This document shows, in pieces, positions 27,801 to 35,938 of a DNA stretch of 64,000 nt. The notes beneath the pieces are model-generated. The model saw only the letters and a program-made list of their open reading frames with translations. It searched no databases and had not been told where the DNA came from. Position 1 is the stretch's first letter. The number at the start of each line of letters is the position of its first letter. The stretch is from contig CAZZLW010000046.1 in NCBI GenBank assembly GCA_964654605.1, positions 1-64,000 of the forward strand, in the 5' to 3' direction. The DNA is from Raineya sp964654605 (GTDB lineage: Bacteria > Bacteroidota > Bacteroidia > Cytophagales > Thermonemataceae). The position numbers and the translations under genes were made by a program.

Positions 27801-29943
27801 TGATATTTCAACTCAAAAAACTCTTACCGTAAATCCTAGCCCTACACTTACGCTTGCCAATATCCAAATTACAAACCGATGCTTGGGCGAAACAACGCAA
27901 TTTGTAGTTACCTCTCCACTGCCCATTAGCACTTACGAATGGTCGGGTACTGAAATTCCGCTGACTACAACGACTTCCAATACTTTCTCATTTGTTTATA
28001 GTTCTACGGGTACAAAAAATGTAACTCTTGTGGTAACCAATGCTCAGGGTTGTAAGCAAACACTTAATTTTAGTATAGAAATTAAAAACAAACCGAATGT
28101 TAATTTTAACTTCTTGGGTCAGTGCTTCGGCTCGCCCACGCAATTTACAGACCAAACTACTATTTTACCCGGCGGCGACCCTATTGTAAGCTGGCTATGG
28201 GATTTTGGCGATAGCAATACTTCTACCTTGCAAAATCCTGCCCATACTTACGCTAGCCCGGGCGTGTATAATGTTTCTCTTACCGTTCAGACCAGCAACA
28301 ACCCCGATTTGAGTTGCCCTGTAACTATTAGCAAACAAATTACCATTTTCCCACAATACACCGTAACCAATACAAGCCCATATACCGAGAATTTTAATGC
28401 GAACAATGGCTCTTGGATTGTTGGGCAAACCAACCCTACGACACCTTCTTGGCAATGGGGTACAATGACGGCAACAGGAGGTAAAATTGTACCTACTGAT
28501 GGAGCTTATTGGCGTACTTTCAAAGGAGTGAGCAATATTGAACAATACAACAGCAGTGAGCAGTCATTTTTAGAAACCCCCTGTTTTGATATTAGCAGTT
28601 TAGATAGACCTGTTATCAACTTTGATTATTGGGTAGATACTCGCCCCGACCAAGATGGCATTTCCATACTTTATACCACAAACGATGGGGCTACTTGGAA
28701 ACTGCTTGGAAACATCAACCAGGGCTTGGAATGGTTCAATTCGGCAGGAATTACGGGTTTGCCCGGTACAGGAACGCCTGGGCTCATCAATGGTACCGTG
28801 AGAGGCTGGTCGGGGAATACGCAAACAGCTTGGAAAACTGCACGCTTTATTCTTGACCAAGTAAAACAAGAAGCAGGAATAGGGGGAAAAGTGCGTTTCC
28901 GTTTTGTACTTGGAAGCCTAAATTTCCCCATAGATAATACCGACAAGTATGATGGTTTTGCTATTGATAATTTCCAAATCAAAAGCAGAAACCGCAGAAT
29001 TTTATTGGAACATTTTACCAACGCAGGGGCTCCTGATGCAAGTGCCGAAGATGCTTTCATCAACAATATCGCTACACTTCGCCCTGAAAGCGTTAATATT
29101 CGCTTCCATACCAGTTTCCCTAATGCCAATGACCCTCTGAATAAAGATAATACCGTAGACCCCAGTGCCAGAGCGTTTCATTATGGAATTTCTCAAACAC
29201 CTCGTACAACTCGCGATGGGGCGGTGTTCCCTAATCTTTATTCTGTCATAGACCCTACATTGATTGAATACGACAAACGCTCTTTGGTGCCTTCACCTTT
29301 TGAAATACAAGTGGTATTTGGCAATAACCCTGCTGAACTGCTTAATGTAGGGGCAATTATCAGGGCTGTAGAAAATTTCAACAGACCTGTTTTGGTACAA
29401 ATAGCTATTATAGAAAAAGAAATACAAGGCAATGCCATTGGCTTACCCGGAAATACTTACTATAATGTGGTAAAAAGGCTTTTGCCTGATGCGGCAGGTA
29501 CGCGTATCAATACGAATTGGATAAGAAATGTTACGCAAGCTACCATTAACCAATCGTATAACCCCACTAATTTCTACGACATCAACAAAATTGCGGTGGT
29601 CGTTTTTGTGCAAGACGAAGAAACCAAAGAAATCTATCAAAGCACTTATGTAGAGCCTACTACCATACCCAGTGGTATTACTGCTTTGTACAACGATTTC
29701 TCTGATGCGATTGCTCTTTATCCTAACCCCGCACAAAACGTGGTATTCATAGAACTTCCTAGTACGCTCAATGAACTCAATTACGAATTGTTTGATGCTT
29801 TGGGTAAAAGCCTATTGGTGGGCAAAGCAAAAATGGGTAAAAATGAGCTATCTACGCAAACCCTTTCCGAAGGAATGTACTTGCTCAAATTTTACAGCGA
29901 GCAAGGAAAAGTTGGGTATAAAAAGTTTATTATTCAGCGATAA
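24838..29943 (+). CDS. Giant secreted multidomain protein with T9SS sorting domain
   Basis: A 1701-residue exported protein. The N-terminus MKKHDFFLRLVAVLAVFVFW serves as leader or signal. Repeated Ig-like modules fill most of the chain; two share the opening IICEGQSVTFTA / IICEGQSITFTA, followed by several Cys-containing modules (for example YCEGSATLNL and RFCATPASISL). A PKD domain lies near residue 1117 (WLWDFGDSNTSTLQNPAHTY). A beta-sandwich follows around 1230-1380 (INFDYWVDTRPDQDGISILY). An Omp28-like region starts near 1385 (RRILLEHFTNAGAPDASAE). The final roughly 80 residues (LYPNPAQNVVFIELPSTLNE onward) are a T9SS C-terminal domain. It is probably a surface-exposed adhesin-like or structural protein. 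The nSTAND gene follows after only 18 bp, so the two are very likely co-transcribed. Confidence 0.85.
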   Translation: MKKHDFFLRLVAVLAVFVFWAAQRWIFDVTLSSPSLPNLCVGGAYQTLGNIVITEANLDDFTQTGTGHFLRLQVVGDFQLEPGIGTASVNGTGDLTNVSITVSPTQIVVFYDANNAGTNPDILTISGIRVRAITSAGSGSLQMNAGTPIAGITMGVTNLATFSSTMPPALTFDNGNDPDKIICEGQSVTFTATGASSYTFYVNGNPVATNFTGIYTTTTLANNDVVSVTGTSGACSTTLVGSAYTVRTNPYVSLISNDSDNIICEGQSITFTAVSDGTSFAFYRGVTLLQSGPSNTYTIASPALTDAGAYSVIALKNGCSTTSNVINLTVNALPNVGYQTTGMTLEFPNSETNPQPLRDGVNFGGTLDGNLTPSGVGTYSGAGVLGTSFYPNVAGVGSHLITYSYTASNGCTSSASITIQVYNASNPITNLTNLYCETDGVQPPAPLTLSPNLSVFTSTMTLVTYFQIGYFYIPVTATFTRSTPLKYTFVGTASTAISPTPPPTPMVEPMGGYSINTSLLPLNISVGIGARVEYICTGGDCGAFGTTLGGVYNITRSTSTRRKSNPNLAFTGIAPNQRFCATPASISLAATNTLPNSTVENIPANEGTYLISRTLNPLDFGVAPSAVINPTTKIFNPAALQGAIISGTPVPNPINSSQTFYIKFRYTDSQGCTGESPVKQFFLDPMPIPAFTGLQPNYCEGSATLNLIPSFNITDEIFNPTNGFFEILDASNNVVRIFPNGVNTLNLDAPALPPNDGYRVRYTYQTSRGCTAQSATQIFNIKALPVVAFTGVNDGDEFCRNASNVTLQGVVNGTPNPGGVFRIRRVSPSPTAFENLYADRTFRPTQPLPSQTGSLPGLYEIEYRFSQGYPGPISCENVTSKQVIIHDLPIPNFEFPVAYQTSSTTASICRDQNTITLTPSVNGLPPAMPMNGRFRITRIAPTPQAPFDMAFGLNIIDFASPQFNIPTFTTDVYVYEIQYSYTDANSCNDISTQKTLTVNPSPTLTLANIQITNRCLGETTQFVVTSPLPISTYEWSGTEIPLTTTTSNTFSFVYSSTGTKNVTLVVTNAQGCKQTLNFSIEIKNKPNVNFNFLGQCFGSPTQFTDQTTILPGGDPIVSWLWDFGDSNTSTLQNPAHTYASPGVYNVSLTVQTSNNPDLSCPVTISKQITIFPQYTVTNTSPYTENFNANNGSWIVGQTNPTTPSWQWGTMTATGGKIVPTDGAYWRTFKGVSNIEQYNSSEQSFLETPCFDISSLDRPVINFDYWVDTRPDQDGISILYTTNDGATWKLLGNINQGLEWFNSAGITGLPGTGTPGLINGTVRGWSGNTQTAWKTARFILDQVKQEAGIGGKVRFRFVLGSLNFPIDNTDKYDGFAIDNFQIKSRNRRILLEHFTNAGAPDASAEDAFINNIATLRPESVNIRFHTSFPNANDPLNKDNTVDPSARAFHYGISQTPRTTRDGAVFPNLYSVIDPTLIEYDKRSLVPSPFEIQVVFGNNPAELLNVGAIIRAVENFNRPVLVQIAIIEKEIQGNAIGLPGNTYYNVVKRLLPDAAGTRINTNWIRNVTQATINQSYNPTNFYDINKIAVVVFVQDEETKEIYQSTYVEPTTIPSGITALYNDFSDAIALYPNPAQNVVFIELPSTLNELNYELFDALGKSLLVGKAKMGKNELSTQTLSEGMYLLKFYSEQGKVGYKKFIIQR

Positions 29944-29961
29944 GCTAAACAAGAGGCTATT

Positions 29962-32900
29962 ATGCAAGCAAGTATTTTAGAGAATTACACCACTACCGAA
30001 ACTGCATTTAACCCTTTCCCTGGGCTTAGACCTTTTACGATTGAAGAGAGCCATCTTTTCTTTGGGCGAGAAGGGCAAAGTGATGAAGTTTTGATGAAAC
30101 TTTATGAAAATCGTTTTGTGGCGGTAGTAGGTCCTTCGGGTAGTGGTAAATCTTCGTTTATTTATTGTGGTGTAATTCCTATTTTGTATGGTGGCTTTGT
30201 AGCCAATAAAACTTCCAACTGGAATGTAATGGTAGCTCGTCCGGGTGCTTCTCCTATTGAAAACCTATCGGAGGCGATATTTAAGAAGATGCACACACAA
30301 AATTTGAGTGAGGAAGATAAAATTATTCGTAAAAAAATTATTGCCACTTTATTGCGTAGTAGCTCTTTGGGGCTTATTGAAGCCATACTCAATACCCCCG
30401 AATTTTCAGAGCAAAACACGCTAATTCTCATAGACCAATTTGAAGAACTTTTCCGCTTTCGCAAACAAGATGATGTAGAGGCTATCAATGAAGCCCTCAA
30501 TTTTGTAAACTTGCTGATGGAAGCTATCAGATACGAAGGTCTGCCTATCTACGTAGCTATTACGATGCGTTCTGATTTTATTGGGGAATGTGCTTTTTTT
30601 CCCGATTTGACCAAAGCCATCAACAATAGCTACTATATGATACCTCAAATGACACGCGAGCAGAAGCGTATGGCAATCATAGGACCCGTAGCAGTGGGGG
30701 GAGCTGAAATTACACCAAGATTAGTACAAAGACTTCTTAACGATTTGGGAGATAACCCCGACCAATTGCCCATTTTGCAACATTCTTTGATGCGTACTTG
30801 GGACTATTGGCTCAGGCATAAAGAGGCAAACGAAGCCCTTGATGTACATCATTACGAAGCCATTGGCACAATGAAAGAAGCTCTTTCCTTACACGCCAAC
30901 GAGGCTTTTGATGAGCTCACCGAAGCTCAAAAAAGAGTTTGTGAAAAACTTTTCAAAACCATTACAGAAAAAGGAGGAGACCAAAATCAAGGCATACGCC
31001 GACCTACTTCGTTGGGCGAAATTACGGCTATCATTGGAGCAAGACAAGAAGATATTATCACCGTTATTGATAAATTCAGAGAACCCGGACGCTCACTGAT
31101 TACCCCTGCTTATGGTATCCCGTTGAATAGTAACTCCATTATTGATATTTCTCACGAAAGTTTGATGAGAATTTGGACTAGGCTCAAAAATTGGGTTGAT
31201 GACGAAGCCGAAGCTGTACAAATGTATCTCAGACTTTCAGAAGCCTCTGCAATGTACCAAGTAGGAAAGGCGGGTTTATGGCGACCGCCCGACTTGCAAC
31301 TGGCTCTCAATTGGCGTGAAAAACATAAACCTACTCTGCTATGGGCTCAAAGGCATAACCCTGCATTTGAAAGGGCTATGGTTTTTTTGGATTATAGCCA
31401 AAAAGAGTATGAAACCGAACAACGCATCAAGGAAATGTTACAAAAAAGAACCTTGAAGCGTACGCGTATGACAGCCATTATCTTAGGGCTTTTTACACTG
31501 GTCGCTATCGCTTTTCTGATTTATGCTTTGGCGAAAAGAGTAGAAGCAGACCAACAGCGAGCTCGTGCCGAAGAGCAAAAATTGCTGGCTATCAAGCAAG
31601 AAAAATTAGCCAAAGAAAATGCCAAAGAAGCCATTAGGCAAAAAGAAGAAGCTGAAAAAGCCAAAGAAGAAGCCGAAGTGCAGAGGTATCGTGCCGAAAT
31701 TGCTAAAATTGAAGCTGACCAGCAAAGAGAAGAAGCTGAAAAACAAAAAGAAATTGCCGAAAACCAAAGGCGGGAAGCTATCAAAGCCAAAGATGAAGCC
31801 AAAGCCAGCGAAGAACGAGCCAAAGAAAATGCCAAAATCGCCGAAGAACGCCGCAAAGAAGCCGAAGCCGCTACCAAAGAAGCCAATGTGCAAAAAAATA
31901 GGGCTAAAAATCAACGTTTGCTTTCTATTGCCCAAGCTATGGCTCTCAAATCTAAGCAACTTTCCGAAGACCCCGAACTACAAGCACTCAATGCCCAACA
32001 AGCCTATAAGTTTCATAGCGAAAACGGCGGAAGCAAATTTCACCCTGATATTTACCAAGGGCTTTATTACGCTATCCGTACCTACGAAGGAGAAGACTTT
32101 AACAAGCTAAAAGGACATACGGATTTCGTGAGAGCCATTGTTCCCGCTCAAACAGGTAAATATGTATATTCGGCTGGTAGTGCTGGCGAGGTGCTTCGTT
32201 TTGATTTGGAAAATACCAAAAAGCAGGGCGAACTCATTGTTAAAAATGCTTACGTCAATAAAACTATGGCTATCAGCTACGATGGGCAATTTCTGGCAGT
32301 AGCAGGCAATGCTAATAAAATTCAAATCTTTGATGTGAAAGGTGAAAATAAACGCTTACAGAATAATATAGTTTTGCCGCCCGAAATATCAGTTTGGTTT
32401 TTGGCATATCCTTCTCGCTCTAACGAAGGGATGGCTATTCTGGCTTCCAATAAAAAACTTTATTTTTACAATGGGAAAGAAGTAAAAACAATTGGCTCAC
32501 CCAAAGAGCAAGTTACTTGTTTGGCGATTACTGCCGACGGCAAGCATATCATTACAGGAGATAACAAAGGACAGGTGATATTTTGGAATATACAAAACAA
32601 TGAAGAAAAACTCTTTCTGACAGACAGCCAGCCCATAGCCGCTTTGCGGGTCAGCCATAATGGTAAATGGCTTGCAGTGGGTAATGAGCAAGGAAAATTA
32701 CGATTGTATAATTTACAAAAGGAAAACGCCAAACCTATCAATCTTTTCGGACATAGTAGGCAAATAACAGATATTGTTTTTAGCAATGATGATGCTCAAA
32801 TGGCTTCTGCGAGTATGGATAAAACCGTTAGGGTTTGGAATATGAATAACCTCAATAGCGAGCCAATGGTATTCAATGATTACAATACTTGGGTTACTAC

Positions 32901-33111
32901 GCTGAGCTTCAATGCCGATGGCTCTAAACTTATTGCAGGTACGCGTGATAAAGTAGTAAGATTCTGGTACACAGAAATCAGCAAAATGAGCGATTATTTA
33001 TGTGGCAAAATCAGAAAGAATATGAGTGATGAAGAATGGAAACGCTATGTAGCTGATGATGATGATGTACCTTATGAAAAAACTTGCGGCGATTTACCTA
33101 AACGCGAATAA
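29962..33111 (+). CDS. nSTAND NTPase with transmembrane helix, coiled coil and WD40 propeller
   Basis: A 1049-residue protein. Residues 15-45 are the conserved opening of nSTAND1-type proteins (NPFPGLRPFTIEESHLFFGR). Walker A is GPSGSGKS (57-64) and Walker B LILIDQFEELF (154-164). Winged-helix-like sequence follows to about 480. A single hydrophobic helix (504-523) sits between basic flanks. Residues about 525-650 are a highly charged coiled coil of KEEAEKAKEEAE-type repeats. From about 710 to 1020 come WD40-like repeats (GHTDFVRAIVPA, FGHSRQITDIVFSNDDAQMA, MDKTVRVWNMNN). STAND proteins use the propeller to sense a ligand and the NTPase to oligomerise. No N-terminal effector domain is fused here, so an effector would act in trans. 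Topology is inferred: cytosolic NTPase and possibly periplasmic propeller. Confidence 0.88.
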   Translation: MQASILENYTTTETAFNPFPGLRPFTIEESHLFFGREGQSDEVLMKLYENRFVAVVGPSGSGKSSFIYCGVIPILYGGFVANKTSNWNVMVARPGASPIENLSEAIFKKMHTQNLSEEDKIIRKKIIATLLRSSSLGLIEAILNTPEFSEQNTLILIDQFEELFRFRKQDDVEAINEALNFVNLLMEAIRYEGLPIYVAITMRSDFIGECAFFPDLTKAINNSYYMIPQMTREQKRMAIIGPVAVGGAEITPRLVQRLLNDLGDNPDQLPILQHSLMRTWDYWLRHKEANEALDVHHYEAIGTMKEALSLHANEAFDELTEAQKRVCEKLFKTITEKGGDQNQGIRRPTSLGEITAIIGARQEDIITVIDKFREPGRSLITPAYGIPLNSNSIIDISHESLMRIWTRLKNWVDDEAEAVQMYLRLSEASAMYQVGKAGLWRPPDLQLALNWREKHKPTLLWAQRHNPAFERAMVFLDYSQKEYETEQRIKEMLQKRTLKRTRMTAIILGLFTLVAIAFLIYALAKRVEADQQRARAEEQKLLAIKQEKLAKENAKEAIRQKEEAEKAKEEAEVQRYRAEIAKIEADQQREEAEKQKEIAENQRREAIKAKDEAKASEERAKENAKIAEERRKEAEAATKEANVQKNRAKNQRLLSIAQAMALKSKQLSEDPELQALNAQQAYKFHSENGGSKFHPDIYQGLYYAIRTYEGEDFNKLKGHTDFVRAIVPAQTGKYVYSAGSAGEVLRFDLENTKKQGELIVKNAYVNKTMAISYDGQFLAVAGNANKIQIFDVKGENKRLQNNIVLPPEISVWFLAYPSRSNEGMAILASNKKLYFYNGKEVKTIGSPKEQVTCLAITADGKHIITGDNKGQVIFWNIQNNEEKLFLTDSQPIAALRVSHNGKWLAVGNEQGKLRLYNLQKENAKPINLFGHSRQITDIVFSNDDAQMASASMDKTVRVWNMNNLNSEPMVFNDYNTWVTTLSFNADGSKLIAGTRDKVVRFWYTEISKMSDYLCGKIRKNMSDEEWKRYVADDDDVPYEKTCGDLPKRE

Positions 33112-33446
33112 TCCCAAAAATAATTTTTTGTAATTGTTTAGGTATGAGTTTGCAGGAGTAAGGAAACAGGAAACAAGATTTTAGAAAATAGATGCCCGAC
33201 AGAAAAAATGAGAGACAAAGCTCTTAAAGACTTGAACCTCAAAAACGCTGAACTTTTTGAACATAAACAATTTTAATTTTTTAGACTTAATTGGTGGCGG
33301 TAAAATATAGTGAAAAAGAAGCAAAAAATAGGATTTTAGAGAAAGGAAAAACTTTAACCTTCAATTCTCAAACCTTCATACTTTTTCAAACCGCAAACTT
33401 TCAAACTTTTTGAATGTAGATATTCCCCCAAAATAAACTTACTCCT
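33112..33446 (+). other. 335-bp intergenic region between the nSTAND and beta-barrel genes
   Basis: The first 160 bp hold copy B of the interspersed repeat. The remainder has short irregular CTTCAAAC/TTTTTCAAAC units like those before yqeY. I see no open frame worth calling and no consensus promoter, although the next gene probably needs one. Confidence 0.6.
33131..33275 (+). repeat. Interspersed 3'-flank repeat, copy B
   Basis: Begins TAATTGTTTAGGTATGAG 20 bp after the nSTAND stop. It continues with AAGGAAACAGGAAACAAGAT, TTTAGAAAATAG, the purine-rich CAGAAAAAATGAGAGACAAA, CTTAAAGACTTGAACCTCAA and TTTTTGAACATAAACAATTT. It aligns end to end with copies A and C. Confidence 0.85.
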
Positions 33447-34574
33447 ATGCGTTTTCTGATTGGTATTTGTTTAAGCTACTTTATTTTTTTATGTTCTTGT
33501 TGGGCTCAAAACGAGGAAAAAGGTGAGGGGCAAAGCGATTGCTCCATAAAACTACAAGAAAGTGAAAATGCTTTTGAAGATGGCTCTTTGAGCAACTCTA
33601 TTTTGCTTTTGAAAGATTGCTTGGAAAAAGGCGATTTCAATCAGGAAGAACGTGTAAGGGCATACAGGTTGCTCGCTATCATTCATTTATATCGTAATCA
33701 GGATAAAGAAGCCGAAGAGTTTATGCACCTACTCTTGCGTGCCAATCCTGAATATCGCTTGCGTCCTAATGACCCCGCCGAGTTTATTGAATTATACAGA
33801 AAATTTCGTATCCGTCCTTACCTTATTGTTGGAGGCAATTTAGGCGGAAATTTCTCTCAAATTAGCGTAAGCCAACTTTTTAGCACGGATAATCCTGTAA
33901 GTCAGGATATGCTTTATACCAATTTGTTTGGCTTTCAGTTTGGAGGAATTATCTCTCGTCCTATTACCAATTTTATTGAAGTAGTATTACAACCCAATTT
34001 GCTATCTCATCGCTATCGCTTTGAAGCACAATATTTTGGCTTTGCAAGATTGCTCGCCACCGAAACACAAATTCGCTTTGATTTGCCTCTTATTCTCAAA
34101 TATAACTTCAAAAACAAGTATAATTTCAATTTACTTGGTATCAAGCCCTATGTTATGGCAGGTGCAACGCCTCATTTTTTAATATCCGCTTCTTTCAATG
34201 CTCAACGCAGCGATATCAACCAAGATGGAGATGTAGAGCGTTCCGTAGAGGGAAAAGCTATTTCAATGAAAGAGCTACGCAATACTTTGACATTTTCTGT
34301 TTTGGCTGGAATAGGCGTAGAATACAAAATAGGTTTAGGACATCTTTTCGCCGAATTGCGTTATCAAGCAGGTTTGAACAATATGGTAAAATCTGTCAAT
34401 CGTTATATTTTACAAGAAGAAATCGCTCGGTATGGTTTTTTAGATAACGATTATACTTTAAGTGCTGTAATGCTTTCAGTAGGCTACAATTACCCGCTAT
34501 ACAACCCCAAAATTCAAAAAAGAAAATTGAAAAAGGTTTCCGAAGATATAAAAATTGAAAATCTTGATAAGTGA
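33447..34574 (+). CDS. Outer-membrane beta-barrel protein with N-terminal TPR-like region
   Basis: A 375-residue exported protein with signal peptide RFLIGICLSYFIFLCSCWAQ. After the leader, residues about 30-125 form a TPR-like helical segment (SNSILLLKDCLEKGDFNQEE, YRLLAIIHLYRNQDKEAEEF) that probably faces the periplasm. From about 130 the alternating pattern and aromatic strand ends (PYLIVGGNLGGNFSQISV, FGGIISRPITNFIEVVLQPN, GIGVEYKIGLGHLFAELRYQ) indicate a PorT-like outer-membrane beta-barrel. The role is unknown. It forms a pair with the propeller lipoprotein 15 bp downstream and follows the nSTAND gene. Confidence 0.72.
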   Translation: MRFLIGICLSYFIFLCSCWAQNEEKGEGQSDCSIKLQESENAFEDGSLSNSILLLKDCLEKGDFNQEERVRAYRLLAIIHLYRNQDKEAEEFMHLLLRANPEYRLRPNDPAEFIELYRKFRIRPYLIVGGNLGGNFSQISVSQLFSTDNPVSQDMLYTNLFGFQFGGIISRPITNFIEVVLQPNLLSHRYRFEAQYFGFARLLATETQIRFDLPLILKYNFKNKYNFNLLGIKPYVMAGATPHFLISASFNAQRSDINQDGDVERSVEGKAISMKELRNTLTFSVLAGIGVEYKIGLGHLFAELRYQAGLNNMVKSVNRYILQEEIARYGFLDNDYTLSAVMLSVGYNYPLYNPKIQKRKLKKVSEDIKIENLDK

Positions 34575-34589
34575 AAAATTGTGTAAATT

Positions 34590-35903
34590 ATGAGAAAAAT
34601 AAAACTGCCAAAAATTTACTCTACAATAATTGCTTGGGGCTTTATCTTCCTTCTGACTATCCTAACTACTTGCAAAGTGAAGCCCAAAGTAAATCTTGAT
34701 AATTCGGGAACATTTTACAAAATGCTGGGGGCTTTTGGAGGGGCAGAAGCCTATGATGTAGTTGAAAATCCTGACGGTACTTTGCTTGTGGCAGGTTCTA
34801 TCAATATCAAAGATTTCGCCGATGACGGAAGTGAGTTTGTTCGTACCATTGGCTATTTAGCCAAAACAGACGCTTTGGGAAATCTTTTGTGGGAAAAAAA
34901 GCTAAATGCCAGAGCCGCCAAGGCAATCTATCCAGCAAGCTCAGGAGGCTGGTATGTGGGTATTGATAGCACTTTTCAGGTAGGAAATACCTCTTATACC
35001 AATTTCGCTTTAATGAAAATGGATAATGACGGAAATGTGCAATGGGCAAGGAAATATCCCAATAATACTCGTTTTGAAAAGCTCAAAGGAATAGTAGTTT
35101 TTGAAGATATAGGCAATATTTATTTGCTCGGCGATTTTTCGGTTGCTGAAAATTCTACACAAGCCAAAATTTATTTGGTAATCACTGACTTAAATGGAAA
35201 CTTTATCAATCAGAGCGAATATGGGACTTTTGGCGTGGTAACTCCAACAACGCCCGGTCCGAATCTTATTGGAAACGCCTTGAATGATAAATTTAGCAAC
35301 AATTATCAAATTCTTGTCAGTGGTACTACGGAATTTTCAGGAGATAAAAAATTGGATATCAGGGTATTAAGAATGAGATTTACAGGGGGAAGTTTGGTTG
35401 CTACTGCCGATTTGACCAACCTTTTTGGTGGAATAGGGGACGATTTTGGTGAGCAAGTAATAACAACCGCAGATAGAAACTTGCTTGTTACAGGTACTAT
35501 CAGTGCAGGAGAAAACGGAGGAAAAGATATTTATGTGGCTAAGATTAGAATTGCAAGAGAATTTGGAGATATATGGTCTGGTTGGGATATTGAGTGGGAA
35601 AAAAACTTGGGTGGCGGCGGAGATGACGAAGGCAAAACCATTACACAAATGGATAATGGCGAATTTTTAGTCGCAGGGAACGTAGCTACCATTGGAAATG
35701 CCAAAGATATATTGCTTTATAAGTTGGATTTTTTTGGAAATGTTGTATGGGAAAAGCAATTTGGTGGTACAAAAGATGATAAAGTGAGGCGTATCAAGCA
35801 ATTGGCTAATGGCGATATTCTCATATTAGGTACTATTGGCTTTGAGCAAATTAGTATGATAGCCCTTATCAGAGCCGATAAAAATGGTAATTTGATAAGA
35901 TAA
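34590..35903 (+). CDS. Putative lipoprotein with beta-propeller-like repeats
   Basis: A 437-residue protein. The N-terminus has a hydrophobic stretch ending in a plausible lipobox (FLLTILTTC), so Cys29 may be lipidated. The body consists of repeated blade-like units with a shared pattern such as GNVVWEKQFGG..DDKVRRIK followed by NGDILILGT; compare GNLLWEKKLN, GNVQWARKYP and IEWEKNLGGGGDDEGKTI. Proteins of this type are common and uncharacterised in Bacteroidota. With the preceding TPR/barrel protein it probably forms an outer-membrane-associated pair. No clear terminator hairpin is seen before the convergent gene. Confidence 0.65.
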   Translation: MRKIKLPKIYSTIIAWGFIFLLTILTTCKVKPKVNLDNSGTFYKMLGAFGGAEAYDVVENPDGTLLVAGSINIKDFADDGSEFVRTIGYLAKTDALGNLLWEKKLNARAAKAIYPASSGGWYVGIDSTFQVGNTSYTNFALMKMDNDGNVQWARKYPNNTRFEKLKGIVVFEDIGNIYLLGDFSVAENSTQAKIYLVITDLNGNFINQSEYGTFGVVTPTTPGPNLIGNALNDKFSNNYQILVSGTTEFSGDKKLDIRVLRMRFTGGSLVATADLTNLFGGIGDDFGEQVITTADRNLLVTGTISAGENGGKDIYVAKIRIAREFGDIWSGWDIEWEKNLGGGGDDEGKTITQMDNGEFLVAGNVATIGNAKDILLYKLDFFGNVVWEKQFGGTKDDKVRRIKQLANGDILILGTIGFEQISMIALIRADKNGNLIR

Positions 35904-35938
35904 ATTTTTGCATTTCTTTTGAACGTAAATTCCTTGCC

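Noticed and set aside
31619..32110. A Lys/Pro-rich frame overlapping the nSTAND coiled-coil region
   Set aside because: It is an alternate-frame reading of the repetitive coiled-coil codons and has no separate start signals.
24838..35903. A type IX secretion or gliding apparatus cluster
   Set aside because: No porK, porL, porM, porN, sprA or porV-like gene is present; only cargo-type C-terminal domains are seen.
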